Below are positions 37,444 through 46,141 of a stretch of 64,000 nucleotides of DNA, piece by piece. The number at the start of each line of letters is the position of its first letter. Position 1 is the first letter of the stretch. The stretch lies in assembly GCA_963732375.1 (NCBI GenBank), contig CAVSZE010000013.1, positions 62,001 through 126,000 of the forward strand. Reading direction: 5' to 3'. Source of the DNA: RPQJ01 sp963732375 (lineage in GTDB: Bacteria > Pseudomonadota > Gammaproteobacteria > Steroidobacterales > Steroidobacteraceae). The position numbers and the translations under genes were made by a program. A model generated the notes under the pieces. That model saw only the letters and a list, made by a program, of their open reading frames with translations, had not been told where the DNA came from and made no database searches.

Positions 37444-38673
37444 ATGACCCAGACTCCCACGGGCGCAAAGCCCATCCTGCTCGCATTTTCCGGCGGCCTC
37501 GACACATCGTTCTGCGTGCCGTGGCTGGCCGAAACCCACGGTCGCCCGGTCGTGACGCTGACGGTGGACACCGGCGGCATCGACTCCGCGGCCGCCGCCA
37601 TGCTCGAGGATCGCTCGCGGACGCTGGGCGCCGTGGCCCATCACCTGGTGGACGCGAGGCACGCGTATTTCGACCAGGTGATCCGCTTTCTCGTCATGGG
37701 CAACGTGCGGCGCGGCGGCCTATACCCGCTCTGCGTCGGCGCGGAGCGCGTGCTGCAGGCACAGACCGTGGCGCACTGGGCACGGAAGCTGGGCACCGAT
37801 GTGGTCGCGCACGGCTCGACGGCGGCCGGCAACGACCAGGTGCGGTTCGAGGTGGCGCTGCGGACGCTCGCTCCCGAACTCGAGATCCTCGCACCGGTGC
37901 GCGACCATGCGTTCAAGCGCCCCGAGCAGCTCGAATACCTGGAGTCGCGCAAGCTCCCCGTACCGCCGTTCGGCGCGGCCTATTCGGTGAACCGCGGCCT
38001 GTGGGGCACGACGATCGGAGGGAAGGAAACACTCGTCTCGGACGGATGCATCCCGGACTCAGCCTGGGTGATGACCAGGGACGCGTTCACGAACCCGCAG
38101 CAGCCGGCACGGCACACGATCGGATTCGAGGCCGGCATCCCCTGCTCACTCGATGGCGAGTCGCTCGACCCCGTGACCCTGATCGAAAGGGTCGAGACGA
38201 TCGGCGCGAGGTTCGGCGTCGGGCGCGGCATCCACCTCGGCGACACAATCATTGGATTCAAGGGTCGCGTCGCATTCGAGGCTCCGGCGGCAGAGGTGCT
38301 GCTCACCGCACATCGCGAGCTCGAGAAGCTGGTGCTTTCCGCGCGGCAGGCGCGCATGAAGGACACGCTGGCCGCGCCGTATGGTGACCTGGTACATGAG
38401 GGTCAGCACCTCGACCCCGTGTGCCGCGACATCGAGGCGTTCATGATTTCCTCGCAGCAGCGCGTTACAGGCGAGGTACGCGTGCTGTTCAGGCCCGGCG
38501 TCGTATTTGTCGAAGGCGTTGCGTCGCCGTACTCGCTGATGAAGGCATCGAAAGGCGCCTATGGGGAGTCAGCCGGCGAGTGGACGGCGGCCGAGGCGCA
38601 TGGTTTCTCGAAGATGCTTGCGCTGCCCGGCATCTTCTATACCCGCGCCGGGCGGCAGCAGGAGGCCGACTGA
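37444..38673 (+). CDS. argG: argininosuccinate synthase
   Basis: 409 aa, the normal length. Joins citrulline and aspartate with ATP to give argininosuccinate. The ATP-PP loop LLAFSGGLDTSF (about 11-22) and VAHGSTAAGNDQVRFE (about 120) are the hallmarks. It lies 7 nt after argR, and its stop overlaps the start of the next gene by 1 nt. Its place immediately behind argR and before the pathway's early genes is unusual among gammaproteobacteria. Confidence 0.93.
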   Translation: MTQTPTGAKPILLAFSGGLDTSFCVPWLAETHGRPVVTLTVDTGGIDSAAAAMLEDRSRTLGAVAHHLVDARHAYFDQVIRFLVMGNVRRGGLYPLCVGAERVLQAQTVAHWARKLGTDVVAHGSTAAGNDQVRFEVALRTLAPELEILAPVRDHAFKRPEQLEYLESRKLPVPPFGAAYSVNRGLWGTTIGGKETLVSDGCIPDSAWVMTRDAFTNPQQPARHTIGFEAGIPCSLDGESLDPVTLIERVETIGARFGVGRGIHLGDTIIGFKGRVAFEAPAAEVLLTAHRELEKLVLSARQARMKDTLAAPYGDLVHEGQHLDPVCRDIEAFMISSQQRVTGEVRVLFRPGVVFVEGVASPYSLMKASKGAYGESAGEWTAAEAHGFSKMLALPGIFYTRAGRQQEAD

Positions 38674-39764
38674 TGGCCGGGCACACGCGCACCGTCGTCG
38701 TCGACAAGATCGCCTCGATCGCGCAGGCCTGCGGCCTGAGCCACGAGATCCGTGTCGCCACCAGCGACATCCCCTGCGAGGAAGGGGTCGTGCTGGTAGT
38801 GGAAATCCTGAACAGCAAGTCGACCTACAACCAGATCGAGCTCACCAGCGGCCGCATGGCCAAGATGTCGCGCGGCGACGTGATGGTCGGCGCGCTCGGG
38901 CACCGGCAGGCGCTGTTCGGCTACTCGGGCCACATCCCCGAAAAGGTCGAGGTCGGCGACGTGCTGCAGGTGCTGAACATCGGCGGCGTGCTGGGCCTGT
39001 GTGACTCAGTGAATCCAGACAAGGGCAAGCCATTCGACTGCCGCGTGATCGGCTGCGTGCTGCAGTTCCCGTTCCTCGGCGAGCGCATCGGCGTGCCGGC
39101 CAAGGCCGGCCACAGGCGCCTCGACCTGCAGGCCACGCTCGACACGCACGGCGTACCGGTCGTGGCGCTGGCGGGCACCTGCATGGAAGCGGGCAAGACC
39201 GCGGCCGCGTGCGCGATCGTGAGCCGCATGCGCCACCGCGGGCTCGCCGTGCACGCATTCAAGGCAACCGGCGTGTCGTTGCGCCGGGATATCCTCGCCA
39301 TGGAAGACTCGGGCGCGCGCCGCAGCATGATCTTCACCGACCTCGGGATCGTTACCACCACGGCAGCGTCCGGGCCCGCGCTCACGCGCACGATGATGAC
39401 GGAAATGACGCAGGGCCGGCCTGACGTCGTGGTGTTCGAGCTGGGCGACGGGCTGCTCGGCGCCTACGGTGTCGAGGCCATTCTCGCGGCGCCTGACATC
39501 CGCCGCGCGCTCTCGGCCGTGATCCTCTCGGCCAACGACCCGGTCGCGGCCTGGGGCGGGGTGAAGCTGCTGCGCGAGCGCTTCGACATCGAGCCCTGTG
39601 CGGTGACGGGCCCGGCCACCGACAACGCAGTCGGCGTCAAGATCATCGAGGAACAGATGAACGTGCGGGCGGTGAACGCGATGACCTCCGGCGCCGAGCT
39701 CGGTGATCACATCATCGACAGCCTGGGTCTCGCCGCACGACCCTCCGGAGCGGCGCCGGAATGA
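38673..39764 (+). CDS. P-loop protein of unknown function inside the arginine operon
   Basis: 363 aa, not assigned to a known arginine enzyme. The N-terminal 150 residues form an unrecognised domain (KIASIAQACGLSHEIRVATS, SGHIPEKVEVGDVLQVLNIG). The C-terminal half starts with a Walker-A-like GTCMEAGKTAAACAIVSRMR (about 168-187) and continues with HAFKATGVSLRR, DVVVFELGDGLLGAYG and VILSANDPVAAWGG, suggesting a nucleotide-binding fold related to MobB/BioD or DUF1611-type P-loop proteins. Both ends overlap its neighbours (TGATG, ATGA), so it is made together with ArgG and ArgC. A step missing from the cluster, such as acyl transfer or deacylation, is one possibility; unproved. Confidence 0.6.
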   Translation: MAGHTRTVVVDKIASIAQACGLSHEIRVATSDIPCEEGVVLVVEILNSKSTYNQIELTSGRMAKMSRGDVMVGALGHRQALFGYSGHIPEKVEVGDVLQVLNIGGVLGLCDSVNPDKGKPFDCRVIGCVLQFPFLGERIGVPAKAGHRRLDLQATLDTHGVPVVALAGTCMEAGKTAAACAIVSRMRHRGLAVHAFKATGVSLRRDILAMEDSGARRSMIFTDLGIVTTTAASGPALTRTMMTEMTQGRPDVVVFELGDGLLGAYGVEAILAAPDIRRALSAVILSANDPVAAWGGVKLLRERFDIEPCAVTGPATDNAVGVKIIEEQMNVRAVNAMTSGAELGDHIIDSLGLAARPSGAAPE

Positions 39765-40822
39765 CCGCCCGCATTCCCGCGGTGGTGCTCGGCGGCACCG
39801 GATACGTGGCAGGTGAACTGCTGAGGCTGGTCTCCGCGCACCCGTACCTGGACATCGCAGCCGTCGCATCGGACAGCCAGCCCGACGAGCCGGTCGCGCA
39901 GTTCTTCCGTCACCTGCAGCCTGTGCTTCCACACCTGCGATTCGTCGGACACGACGAGGTCCTGGAGTACGTCGCCGCCAACCCGGTGACCGCGGTGTTC
40001 TCCGCAGCGCCGCACGGCGTATCGGCGGCGCTCGTAGACCGGTTGCTTTCCGCGGCGTCGCAGGCGGGTACGCATCCGCGCGTTGTCGACATTTCTGCCG
40101 ACTTCCGTTACCGGTCCGCGGATGCATACGAGGCCGTTTACAGGCACCCGCACGGCGCGCCATCGCGCATCGCGGAATTCACCTGCGCAGTGCCCGAGCA
40201 CCTGAATGCGCTGCACACGCCGCACGTCGCGCATCCCGGGTGTTTCGCCACGGCCGTGCTGCTCGCGAGCGTGCCGCTGCTCGCGCTGGGGCTGGCCGAC
40301 CAGCGAGTCTTCGTCACGGGCGTGACGGGCAGCACCGGGTCGGGACGGCAGCCGACCACCGGGACTCACCACCCGCAGCGGCACTCCGACATGTACGCGT
40401 ACAACGCGCTATCACATCGCCACGAGCCGGAGATCGCGGCGCTCGCGCTGGCGGCCACCGGTGTCGAGGCCGAGTTCAACTTCGTGCCGCATTCCGGTCC
40501 GTTTGCCCGCGGCATCTACGTCACGGTGCAGGCAGTCGCGCGCGACCCGCTCACGACCCACGAACTCGTTGCTGCACTCCGTGACTACTACGACCAGTCG
40601 GTGTTCGTGCGCGTCGGCGGCGAGCCGCCGCGGATCAAGGACGTGGTGGCAAGCAATTTCGCGGAACTCTCCGGCGTGGCGCGCGGGCGGAACGTCGCCG
40701 TGAGCTGCGCGATCGACAACCTGACGAAAGGCGCGGCCGGCGGCGCGGTCCAGTGGATGAACCGCATGCTCGGACATGAAGAGACCGCGGGCCTCATGGC
40801 TCCTGCGGCCGGCTGGACATGA
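39761..40822 (+). CDS. argC: N-acetyl-gamma-glutamyl-phosphate reductase
   Basis: 353 aa, NADPH-dependent reduction of N-acylglutamyl phosphate to the semialdehyde. Dinucleotide loop VVLGGTGYVAGELLRLVSAH (about 7-26) and active-site Cys in HPGCFATAVLL (about 159) are conserved. TGSTGSGRQPTTGTHHPQRH (about 190) is the long-form loop. Start ATG overlaps the preceding stop. If the operon uses N-succinyl intermediates, this protein would accept those. Confidence 0.92.
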   Translation: MTARIPAVVLGGTGYVAGELLRLVSAHPYLDIAAVASDSQPDEPVAQFFRHLQPVLPHLRFVGHDEVLEYVAANPVTAVFSAAPHGVSAALVDRLLSAASQAGTHPRVVDISADFRYRSADAYEAVYRHPHGAPSRIAEFTCAVPEHLNALHTPHVAHPGCFATAVLLASVPLLALGLADQRVFVTGVTGSTGSGRQPTTGTHHPQRHSDMYAYNALSHRHEPEIAALALAATGVEAEFNFVPHSGPFARGIYVTVQAVARDPLTTHELVAALRDYYDQSVFVRVGGEPPRIKDVVASNFAELSGVARGRNVAVSCAIDNLTKGAAGGAVQWMNRMLGHEETAGLMAPAAGWT

Positions 40823-40826
40823 CGCG

Positions 40827-42011
40827 ATGAGGCACGCAAATCCATCCATGAATGCGCCGCCGGCGTGGGCGCCGCCCGCGGACCACCTCGCGCCTGTCTA
40901 TTCCCAGTGGCCGCTCGACATCGCGGGCGCCACCGGCGTGCACCTGCACACGCGTGACGGCCGCCGGATCCTGGACCTGTATGGCGGCCACGCGGTCGCC
41001 GCGCTCGGCTACTCGCACCCGCGCTGGGTCGATGCACTCGAGCGGCAGGCCAAGTCGTTGCTGTTCCAGAGCAACGCCGTGCCGCTCGAGGTGCGCGCAC
41101 GCGCCGCGACGCGACTCGCGCGATTCGCGGATCTCGATCTCGGCACGGTGTTCTTCGGCAACACCGGCGCGGAAGCGAACGAGAACGCGCTGAAGCTCGC
41201 GCTGCGAATTACCGGCAGGCGCAAGGTCGTGGCGGTCGAAGGCAGTTTCCACGGCCGTACCGCGGCGGCGGGCGCGGTCACCTGGGGTGCCGCGTCGAAG
41301 TGGTACGGATTCCCTCAAGCGCCGTTCGACGTGGAGTTCATCCCGCGGGGCGACGTCGATGCCATCGCCCGTGTCGTCGGCACCGACACCGCGGCGGTGA
41401 TCGTCGAGCCCGTGCAGGGAGTTGCAGGCGCGGTGGACCTCGGCGCGCCGTTCCTCGCCGCGCTCCGCGCGAGGTGCAGCGACACCTGTGCGCTGCTGAT
41501 CTTCGACGAAGTGCAGTGCGGCATGGGTCGCACCGGGTTTCCGTTCGCAGCGAACATGCACTGCATAGCGCCCGACATGATCACGACGGCCAAGGCGCTC
41601 GGCGCAGGCTTCCCCTGCTCGGCGCTGCTGATGGCCGACCACGTTGCCGCGCACCTCGCGATGGATTACCTCGGCACGACCTTCGGCGGCGGCCCGATGG
41701 CCTGCGCGCTGATCGAAGCCGTGGTGGACATCATCGAGACCGAGGGCCTGCTCGCGAACGTGCGGCGTAGATCGCTGGAACTGCGCGAGACCTGCGTGGT
41801 GGGTCCGGTCGTATCCGTCCAGGGCGCGGGCCTGCTCGCCGGACTTCGGACCCGCCGGCCCGCAAAGGATGTGCAGCGCGAACTGCTCGAGCGCGACATC
41901 CTCACCGGCACCAGCGCCGACCCGCACGTCGTGCGCGTGCTCGCACCCTACGTGACCGAGGAGCGACACGTCGCCCAGCTTCGCGACGCGCTCGCTTCGC
42001 TGCCGGCCTGA
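40827..42011 (+). CDS. argD: N-acylornithine aminotransferase (class-III PLP)
   Basis: 394 aa, moves an amino group from glutamate to N-acyl-glutamate semialdehyde. Class-III signs are LYGGHAVAALGYSHPRWV (about 52-69), LLIFDEVQCGMGRTG (about 228) and the PLP lysine in TTAKALGAGFPC (about 255). Start ATG at 40827 lies 4 nt after argC; an internal ATG at 40848 is an alternative. Fits between argC and the carbamoyltransferase in the pathway. Confidence 0.88.
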   Translation: MRHANPSMNAPPAWAPPADHLAPVYSQWPLDIAGATGVHLHTRDGRRILDLYGGHAVAALGYSHPRWVDALERQAKSLLFQSNAVPLEVRARAATRLARFADLDLGTVFFGNTGAEANENALKLALRITGRRKVVAVEGSFHGRTAAAGAVTWGAASKWYGFPQAPFDVEFIPRGDVDAIARVVGTDTAAVIVEPVQGVAGAVDLGAPFLAALRARCSDTCALLIFDEVQCGMGRTGFPFAANMHCIAPDMITTAKALGAGFPCSALLMADHVAAHLAMDYLGTTFGGGPMACALIEAVVDIIETEGLLANVRRRSLELRETCVVGPVVSVQGAGLLAGLRTRRPAKDVQRELLERDILTGTSADPHVVRVLAPYVTEERHVAQLRDALASLPA

Positions 42012-42042
42012 TGCCGCCCCGGATCCTGCCCAGGCCCGCCCA

Positions 42043-43050
42043 ATGAAACAGTTTCTCGACCTCGCCGATTTCAGCCGCGACCAGGTGGACGACCTGGTCG
42101 GCCTGGCGCGTCACCTTCAGGCGCACCCGGAGCCGAGCGCGCTGGCGGGAAAGATCCTGGGCCTGCTGTTCATGAACCCGTCGCTCAGGACGCTCGCCTC
42201 GTTCCAGGCCGGCATGATGCGGCTCGGAGGGACCTCGTTCGTCGTGACGCCCGGCCAGGGCACATGGCAGTTCGAAACGCGCCTCGGCGCGGTGATGAAC
42301 GGCGGCGCGGCCGAGCACGTGCGCGAAGCGATCCCGGTGCTTTCCTCCTACTGCGATGCGCTCGGCATCCGTTCGTTTGCCGAGGGCAAGGACCTGGCGT
42401 CCGACCTCGCGGAAACACAGTTCCTGGCGATGGCCGGCCTCTGCGACAAGCCGTTCGTGAACATGGAGTCGGCCGTCAACCATCCCTGCCAGGCGCTCGC
42501 CGACTGGAAGACGATGGACGATCTGGCCATACCGCGCGCTGGCAAGTTCGTGCTTTGCTGGGTGCACCACCCACGCGCGCTGCCGCTCGCGGTTCCGGCT
42601 GCCACCGTGCACATGGCCGCGCAACGCGGCATGGAAGTGGTGGTGCTGCGGCCGGATGGCTACGCCTTGCCGGACGCCGTAATGGCCAAGGCACGCTCGG
42701 CCGCGAAGGCCTCAGGCGGGAACGTGAGCGAAACGACCGACCGTGATGCCGCGCTGGCCGGCGCCAGCGTTCTCTATGCCAAGGAATGGGGATCGGCCGC
42801 CTGCTACGGCGATGCCGAGTCCGAGGCAAGGCTGCGCGAACCGCTCTCCGGATGGCAGGTCCGCGAGGACTGGTTCGGACCCGCACGGGCGGACTGCCAT
42901 TTCATGCATTGCCTGCCCGTGCGGCGCAATGTCGCCGTCGCGGACGAGGTTCTCGACGGGCCACGCAGCCGCGTGGTCATGGAAGCCGCCAACCGGATGA
43001 CGGTGCAGATGGCGGTGCTTTACAGGTTGCTCAAGGGGTATTCGGAATGA
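42043..43050 (+). CDS. argF': N-acyl-ornithine carbamoyltransferase (ArgF')
   Basis: 335 aa, carbamoylates an N-acylated ornithine, bypassing free ornithine. The carbamoyl phosphate site FMNPSLRTLASFQ (about 46-58) replaces the STRTR of classical ArgF, and MESAVNHPCQALADWKTMDD (about 145-164), HHPRALPLAVPA (about 184) and FMHCLPVRRNVAV (about 287) place it with acetylornithine (Xanthomonas) and succinylornithine (Bacteroides) enzymes. Which acyl group is used depends on one or two residues that I cannot place without alignment. The stop overlaps the argB start. Confidence 0.85.
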   Translation: MKQFLDLADFSRDQVDDLVGLARHLQAHPEPSALAGKILGLLFMNPSLRTLASFQAGMMRLGGTSFVVTPGQGTWQFETRLGAVMNGGAAEHVREAIPVLSSYCDALGIRSFAEGKDLASDLAETQFLAMAGLCDKPFVNMESAVNHPCQALADWKTMDDLAIPRAGKFVLCWVHHPRALPLAVPAATVHMAAQRGMEVVVLRPDGYALPDAVMAKARSAAKASGGNVSETTDRDAALAGASVLYAKEWGSAACYGDAESEARLREPLSGWQVREDWFGPARADCHFMHCLPVRRNVAVADEVLDGPRSRVVMEAANRMTVQMAVLYRLLKGYSE

Positions 43051-43976
43051 TCGGACACAAGGGCGAACAGGCCGTGACCGTGCGCGCGCTGCGCGGTGCA
43101 GCGCCGTACATCCACATGTACAAGGGCAAGGTCTTCGTCATCAAGACGGGCGGTGGTGCATTCCGTGACGGCGCGGCCATGCGCAGCTTCATGGAACAGG
43201 TCGCGATCCTGCACCACCTCGGCATCCGCGTGGTGCTGGTGCACGGCGGCGGGCCGCAGCTCGACACGCTCACGAAAAAGCTCGGCGTCGAGACGCGCAT
43301 GGTGCAGGGGCGCCGCGTCACCGACGGCGGCGCGATCGACGTCGCGTGCATGGTGCTGAACGGGCTCATCAACACGCGACTGCTCGGGCTGTGCCGCGAG
43401 TTCGGCATCGACGCGATCGGACTTTCCGGCGTGGACGCGGGGCTGGTCAAGGCGCACAAGCGTGCCCCGGTTACGCTCGCCAGTGGCGAAGTCGTCGATT
43501 ACGGCATGGTCGGCGACATTGACGGCGTGGACGGCTCCGTGATCACGCGGCTGCTGGACGCGGGCTTCCTGCCCGTGGTGAGCCCGCTCTCGTGCGACGC
43601 CACGGGCCACCTGCTGAACATCAACGCCGACACGGTGGCCGCCGCGATCGGCGGCGCGATGGATGCCGAGAAGCTGATCCTCTGCACGGGTGCACCGGGC
43701 ATCCTCGAACGACTCGACGACCCGCAGTCGCTCATTTCCTACACGGACGTGGCGGGCCTGCGGCGGCTGCGCGAGGAAGGAGCGCTCGCAGACGGCATGC
43801 TGCCGAAATCGACTGCGATCGAGACCGCGATCCGCGGCGGCGTGCGGCGCGTACACGTGATCTCGTATGCGGCGCCGGACGCGCTGCTCGCCGAGATCTT
43901 CACCAACGAGGGCACCGGCACACTGGTGGTCGCGGACACCAAGGCGCTGTCTCCCGCGGAGCAGGGAGCGGGCTGA
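43047..43976 (+). CDS. argB: N-acetylglutamate kinase
   Basis: 309 aa. Amino-acid kinase fold, phosphorylates N-acylglutamate. The glycine loop VLVHGGGPQLDTLTKKLGV (about 61-79), RRVTDGGAIDVACMVLNGLI (about 89-108) and LNINADTVAAAIGGAMDAEK (about 190-209) are conserved. The N-terminus MIGHKGEQAVTVRALRGAAP is a little extended compared with short forms, typical of arginine-sensitive enzymes. Start ATG overlaps the argF' stop, stop overlaps argH start. Confidence 0.93.
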   Translation: MIGHKGEQAVTVRALRGAAPYIHMYKGKVFVIKTGGGAFRDGAAMRSFMEQVAILHHLGIRVVLVHGGGPQLDTLTKKLGVETRMVQGRRVTDGGAIDVACMVLNGLINTRLLGLCREFGIDAIGLSGVDAGLVKAHKRAPVTLASGEVVDYGMVGDIDGVDGSVITRLLDAGFLPVVSPLSCDATGHLLNINADTVAAAIGGAMDAEKLILCTGAPGILERLDDPQSLISYTDVAGLRRLREEGALADGMLPKSTAIETAIRGGVRRVHVISYAAPDALLAEIFTNEGTGTLVVADTKALSPAEQGAG

Positions 43977-45163
43977 TGACCAGGCTCTGGGACAAGGGCG
44001 GTCCACTCGACGAGCGAGTGCTGCGTTACACGGCGGGCGAGGACCACGCGCTCGACAACCGGCTCGTCGCCTACGACGTGCAGGCATCGATCGCGCACGC
44101 GGAGGCGCTGCACGACTGCGGCCTGCTCGACGATGCGTCGCTCGCGGCGATCCGCGACGGGCTCACCGCCATCGGCGCGGCGCACGCGCGGGGCGAGTGG
44201 ACCGTGACGCTCGAGCTCGAGGATGGCCAGACGGCGCTCGAGACCCTACTCACCCGGCGCATCGGCGCGGCGGGCGCGCGCCTGCACGCGGGCCGCTCGC
44301 GCAACGACCAGGTGCTCACGGCACTCAGGCTCTACCTGCGCGACGCAGTCGAATCGCTGGTGGAAGACGCGCATCGGGTCGTCGCGTCGCTCGAGTCGCT
44401 GGCCAGCGACCAGGGCGACATCGTGCTCCCGGGCTACACGCACATGCAGCAGGCGATGCCGAGCTCGGTCGCACTCTGGGCTGGCGGGTTCGCCGCCGAG
44501 ATCCAGGACGACGCCGACGGGCTGCGCCACGCGCACCGCCGGATCCTGAAGAACCCGCTCGGGTCGGCCGCCGGCTACGGCACCCCGAACCTGCCGCTGG
44601 ACCGCGCGGGCACCACTACCCGGCTCGGGTTTCCGGTGACGCACGAGCCGGTGACGGCCGTGCAGCTGTCACGCGGCAAGGCCGAGGCGGAGGTGCTGTT
44701 CCAGGTTACCCTGCTCATGCAGGACCTCGGACGCCTCGCGTCGGACCTGCTCCTCTTCTACACGCGCGAATTCGGCTTCGTCGCGCTCCCGGATGCATTC
44801 ACGACCGGCTCCTCGATCATGCCGCAGAAGCGCAACCCGGACGTTTTCGAACTGGTGCGCGGCCGGACCGCAACGGCCCACGCCTGCCTCGTCGAGGTGC
44901 TCGGCATCACCGCCAAGCTGCCGTCGGGCTACCAGCGTGACCTCCAGCTCATAAAGGCGCCACTGTTCCGCTCGCTCGATATCTGCCACGAGACGCTCGA
45001 CATCATGGCAGCAGCCATCCCGCAGCTTCGCTTCCAGCCGGACCGGATCCGCCTCGACCCCGACATCCACGCGGCCGCGGAGGCGAACGAGCTGGTGGCA
45101 AAGGAAGGGATACCGTTCCGCGAGGCCTACCGGCGGATCGGCTCCAGGCTGCGCGGGGAGTGA
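43976..45163 (+). CDS. argH: argininosuccinate lyase
   Basis: 395 aa. Releases arginine and fumarate. GRSRNDQVLTALRLYLRD (about 107-124) and signature GSSIMPQKRNPDVFEL (about 279) show the fumarase/lyase superfamily. It is clearly shorter than the usual 450-460 aa; the C-terminal domain is trimmed after EGIPFREAYRRIGSRLRGE. The active-site motifs are intact. It ends the operon, with no terminator visible. Confidence 0.9.
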   Translation: MTRLWDKGGPLDERVLRYTAGEDHALDNRLVAYDVQASIAHAEALHDCGLLDDASLAAIRDGLTAIGAAHARGEWTVTLELEDGQTALETLLTRRIGAAGARLHAGRSRNDQVLTALRLYLRDAVESLVEDAHRVVASLESLASDQGDIVLPGYTHMQQAMPSSVALWAGGFAAEIQDDADGLRHAHRRILKNPLGSAAGYGTPNLPLDRAGTTTRLGFPVTHEPVTAVQLSRGKAEAEVLFQVTLLMQDLGRLASDLLLFYTREFGFVALPDAFTTGSSIMPQKRNPDVFELVRGRTATAHACLVEVLGITAKLPSGYQRDLQLIKAPLFRSLDICHETLDIMAAAIPQLRFQPDRIRLDPDIHAAAEANELVAKEGIPFREAYRRIGSRLRGE

Positions 45164-45263
45164 CCGGGGTGAGGCAACTCAGGCACTATCCGCCGCACAG
45201 ACTTGACGCGCGGCAGCCGTAGCGAGGTCGCGTGCAGGGCGTTCATCTGGACAGGTTTGCAGC

Positions 45264-46025
45264 ATGACCCCCAGGGAAATCGGCCTGATCGTCGTCGCGT
45301 GCATCTTCGGCAGTGCGTTGCTGGGGCTCTGGCTGCGCAAGCTCCTGCCCGCCCATCACGTGGGCGACGACGCGAAGGATATGGTCAAGCTTGGCCTCAG
45401 CCTCATCGGCACGCTTGCCGCGCTGGTGATGGGACTGCTCGTCTCGTCCGCCAGCGCGTCGTTCAACACCGTCAGCAACGAGCTGACGACCGTGACCGTA
45501 AAGGTCCTGCAGCTCGATCATCTTCTCTACCAGTATGGGCCCGAGGCCAACGAGGTCCGAGGGCTCCTCGCAAAGAATTTCGGCACCACCGTCGACTTCA
45601 TCTTCTCCAGCGACCCAGCGCAGCACCAGGCAATGCTCAATCCGAATGCCGCCTCCAGGCAGGACGAGGTCCAGGCCGGCATCCGGCGTCTCTCCCCCGG
45701 AACCGACGAGCAGCGCGAGCTGCGATCGAGGGCGCTCGACCTCGCATACGACGCGGGCGCGGAGCGTTGGTATCTCGTCCTGCAGCATGCAGGCACGATC
45801 TCGACTCCGGTGCTCGCGGTGCTGGTGTTCTGGCTGTGTGTCATTTTCTTCGGCTGGGGACTCTTTGCTCCGCGCCACGCACTGATGATGTCGGCGCTGT
45901 TCACGTTTGCCTCGTGTGCCACGCTGGCGATATTCCTCGTCCTCGAGCTGGACAGTCCGTTCGAAGGGTGGGTCAGGGTGTCCGATGCGCCGATGCGCAT
46001 GGCGCTCGCACAACTCGGCCGGTAA
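45264..46025 (+). CDS. DUF4239 membrane protein
   Basis: 253 aa. N-terminal hydrophobic helices at about 6-25 and 45-65, soluble middle, and two helices near residues 178-230, matching the bestrophin-like DUF4239 group of uncertain function. Start ATG at 45264 gives a natural N-in signal region; ribosome site is weak. It lies between the arginine operon and the TolB-like gene, with about 100 nt of non-coding DNA on either side. Confidence 0.6.
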   Translation: MTPREIGLIVVACIFGSALLGLWLRKLLPAHHVGDDAKDMVKLGLSLIGTLAALVMGLLVSSASASFNTVSNELTTVTVKVLQLDHLLYQYGPEANEVRGLLAKNFGTTVDFIFSSDPAQHQAMLNPNAASRQDEVQAGIRRLSPGTDEQRELRSRALDLAYDAGAERWYLVLQHAGTISTPVLAVLVFWLCVIFFGWGLFAPRHALMMSALFTFASCATLAIFLVLELDSPFEGWVRVSDAPMRMALAQLGR

Positions 46026-46141
46026 CAGCATCGACAGGCAGCGCCGCGCGTTCTGGCCTGCCGGCGCGAGCCGCCCCGCGGCGTTGACATTCGCGCCGGC
46101 GAGGTCATCCTTGCGGACGATTGCCGTCATCCGGGATGCAC

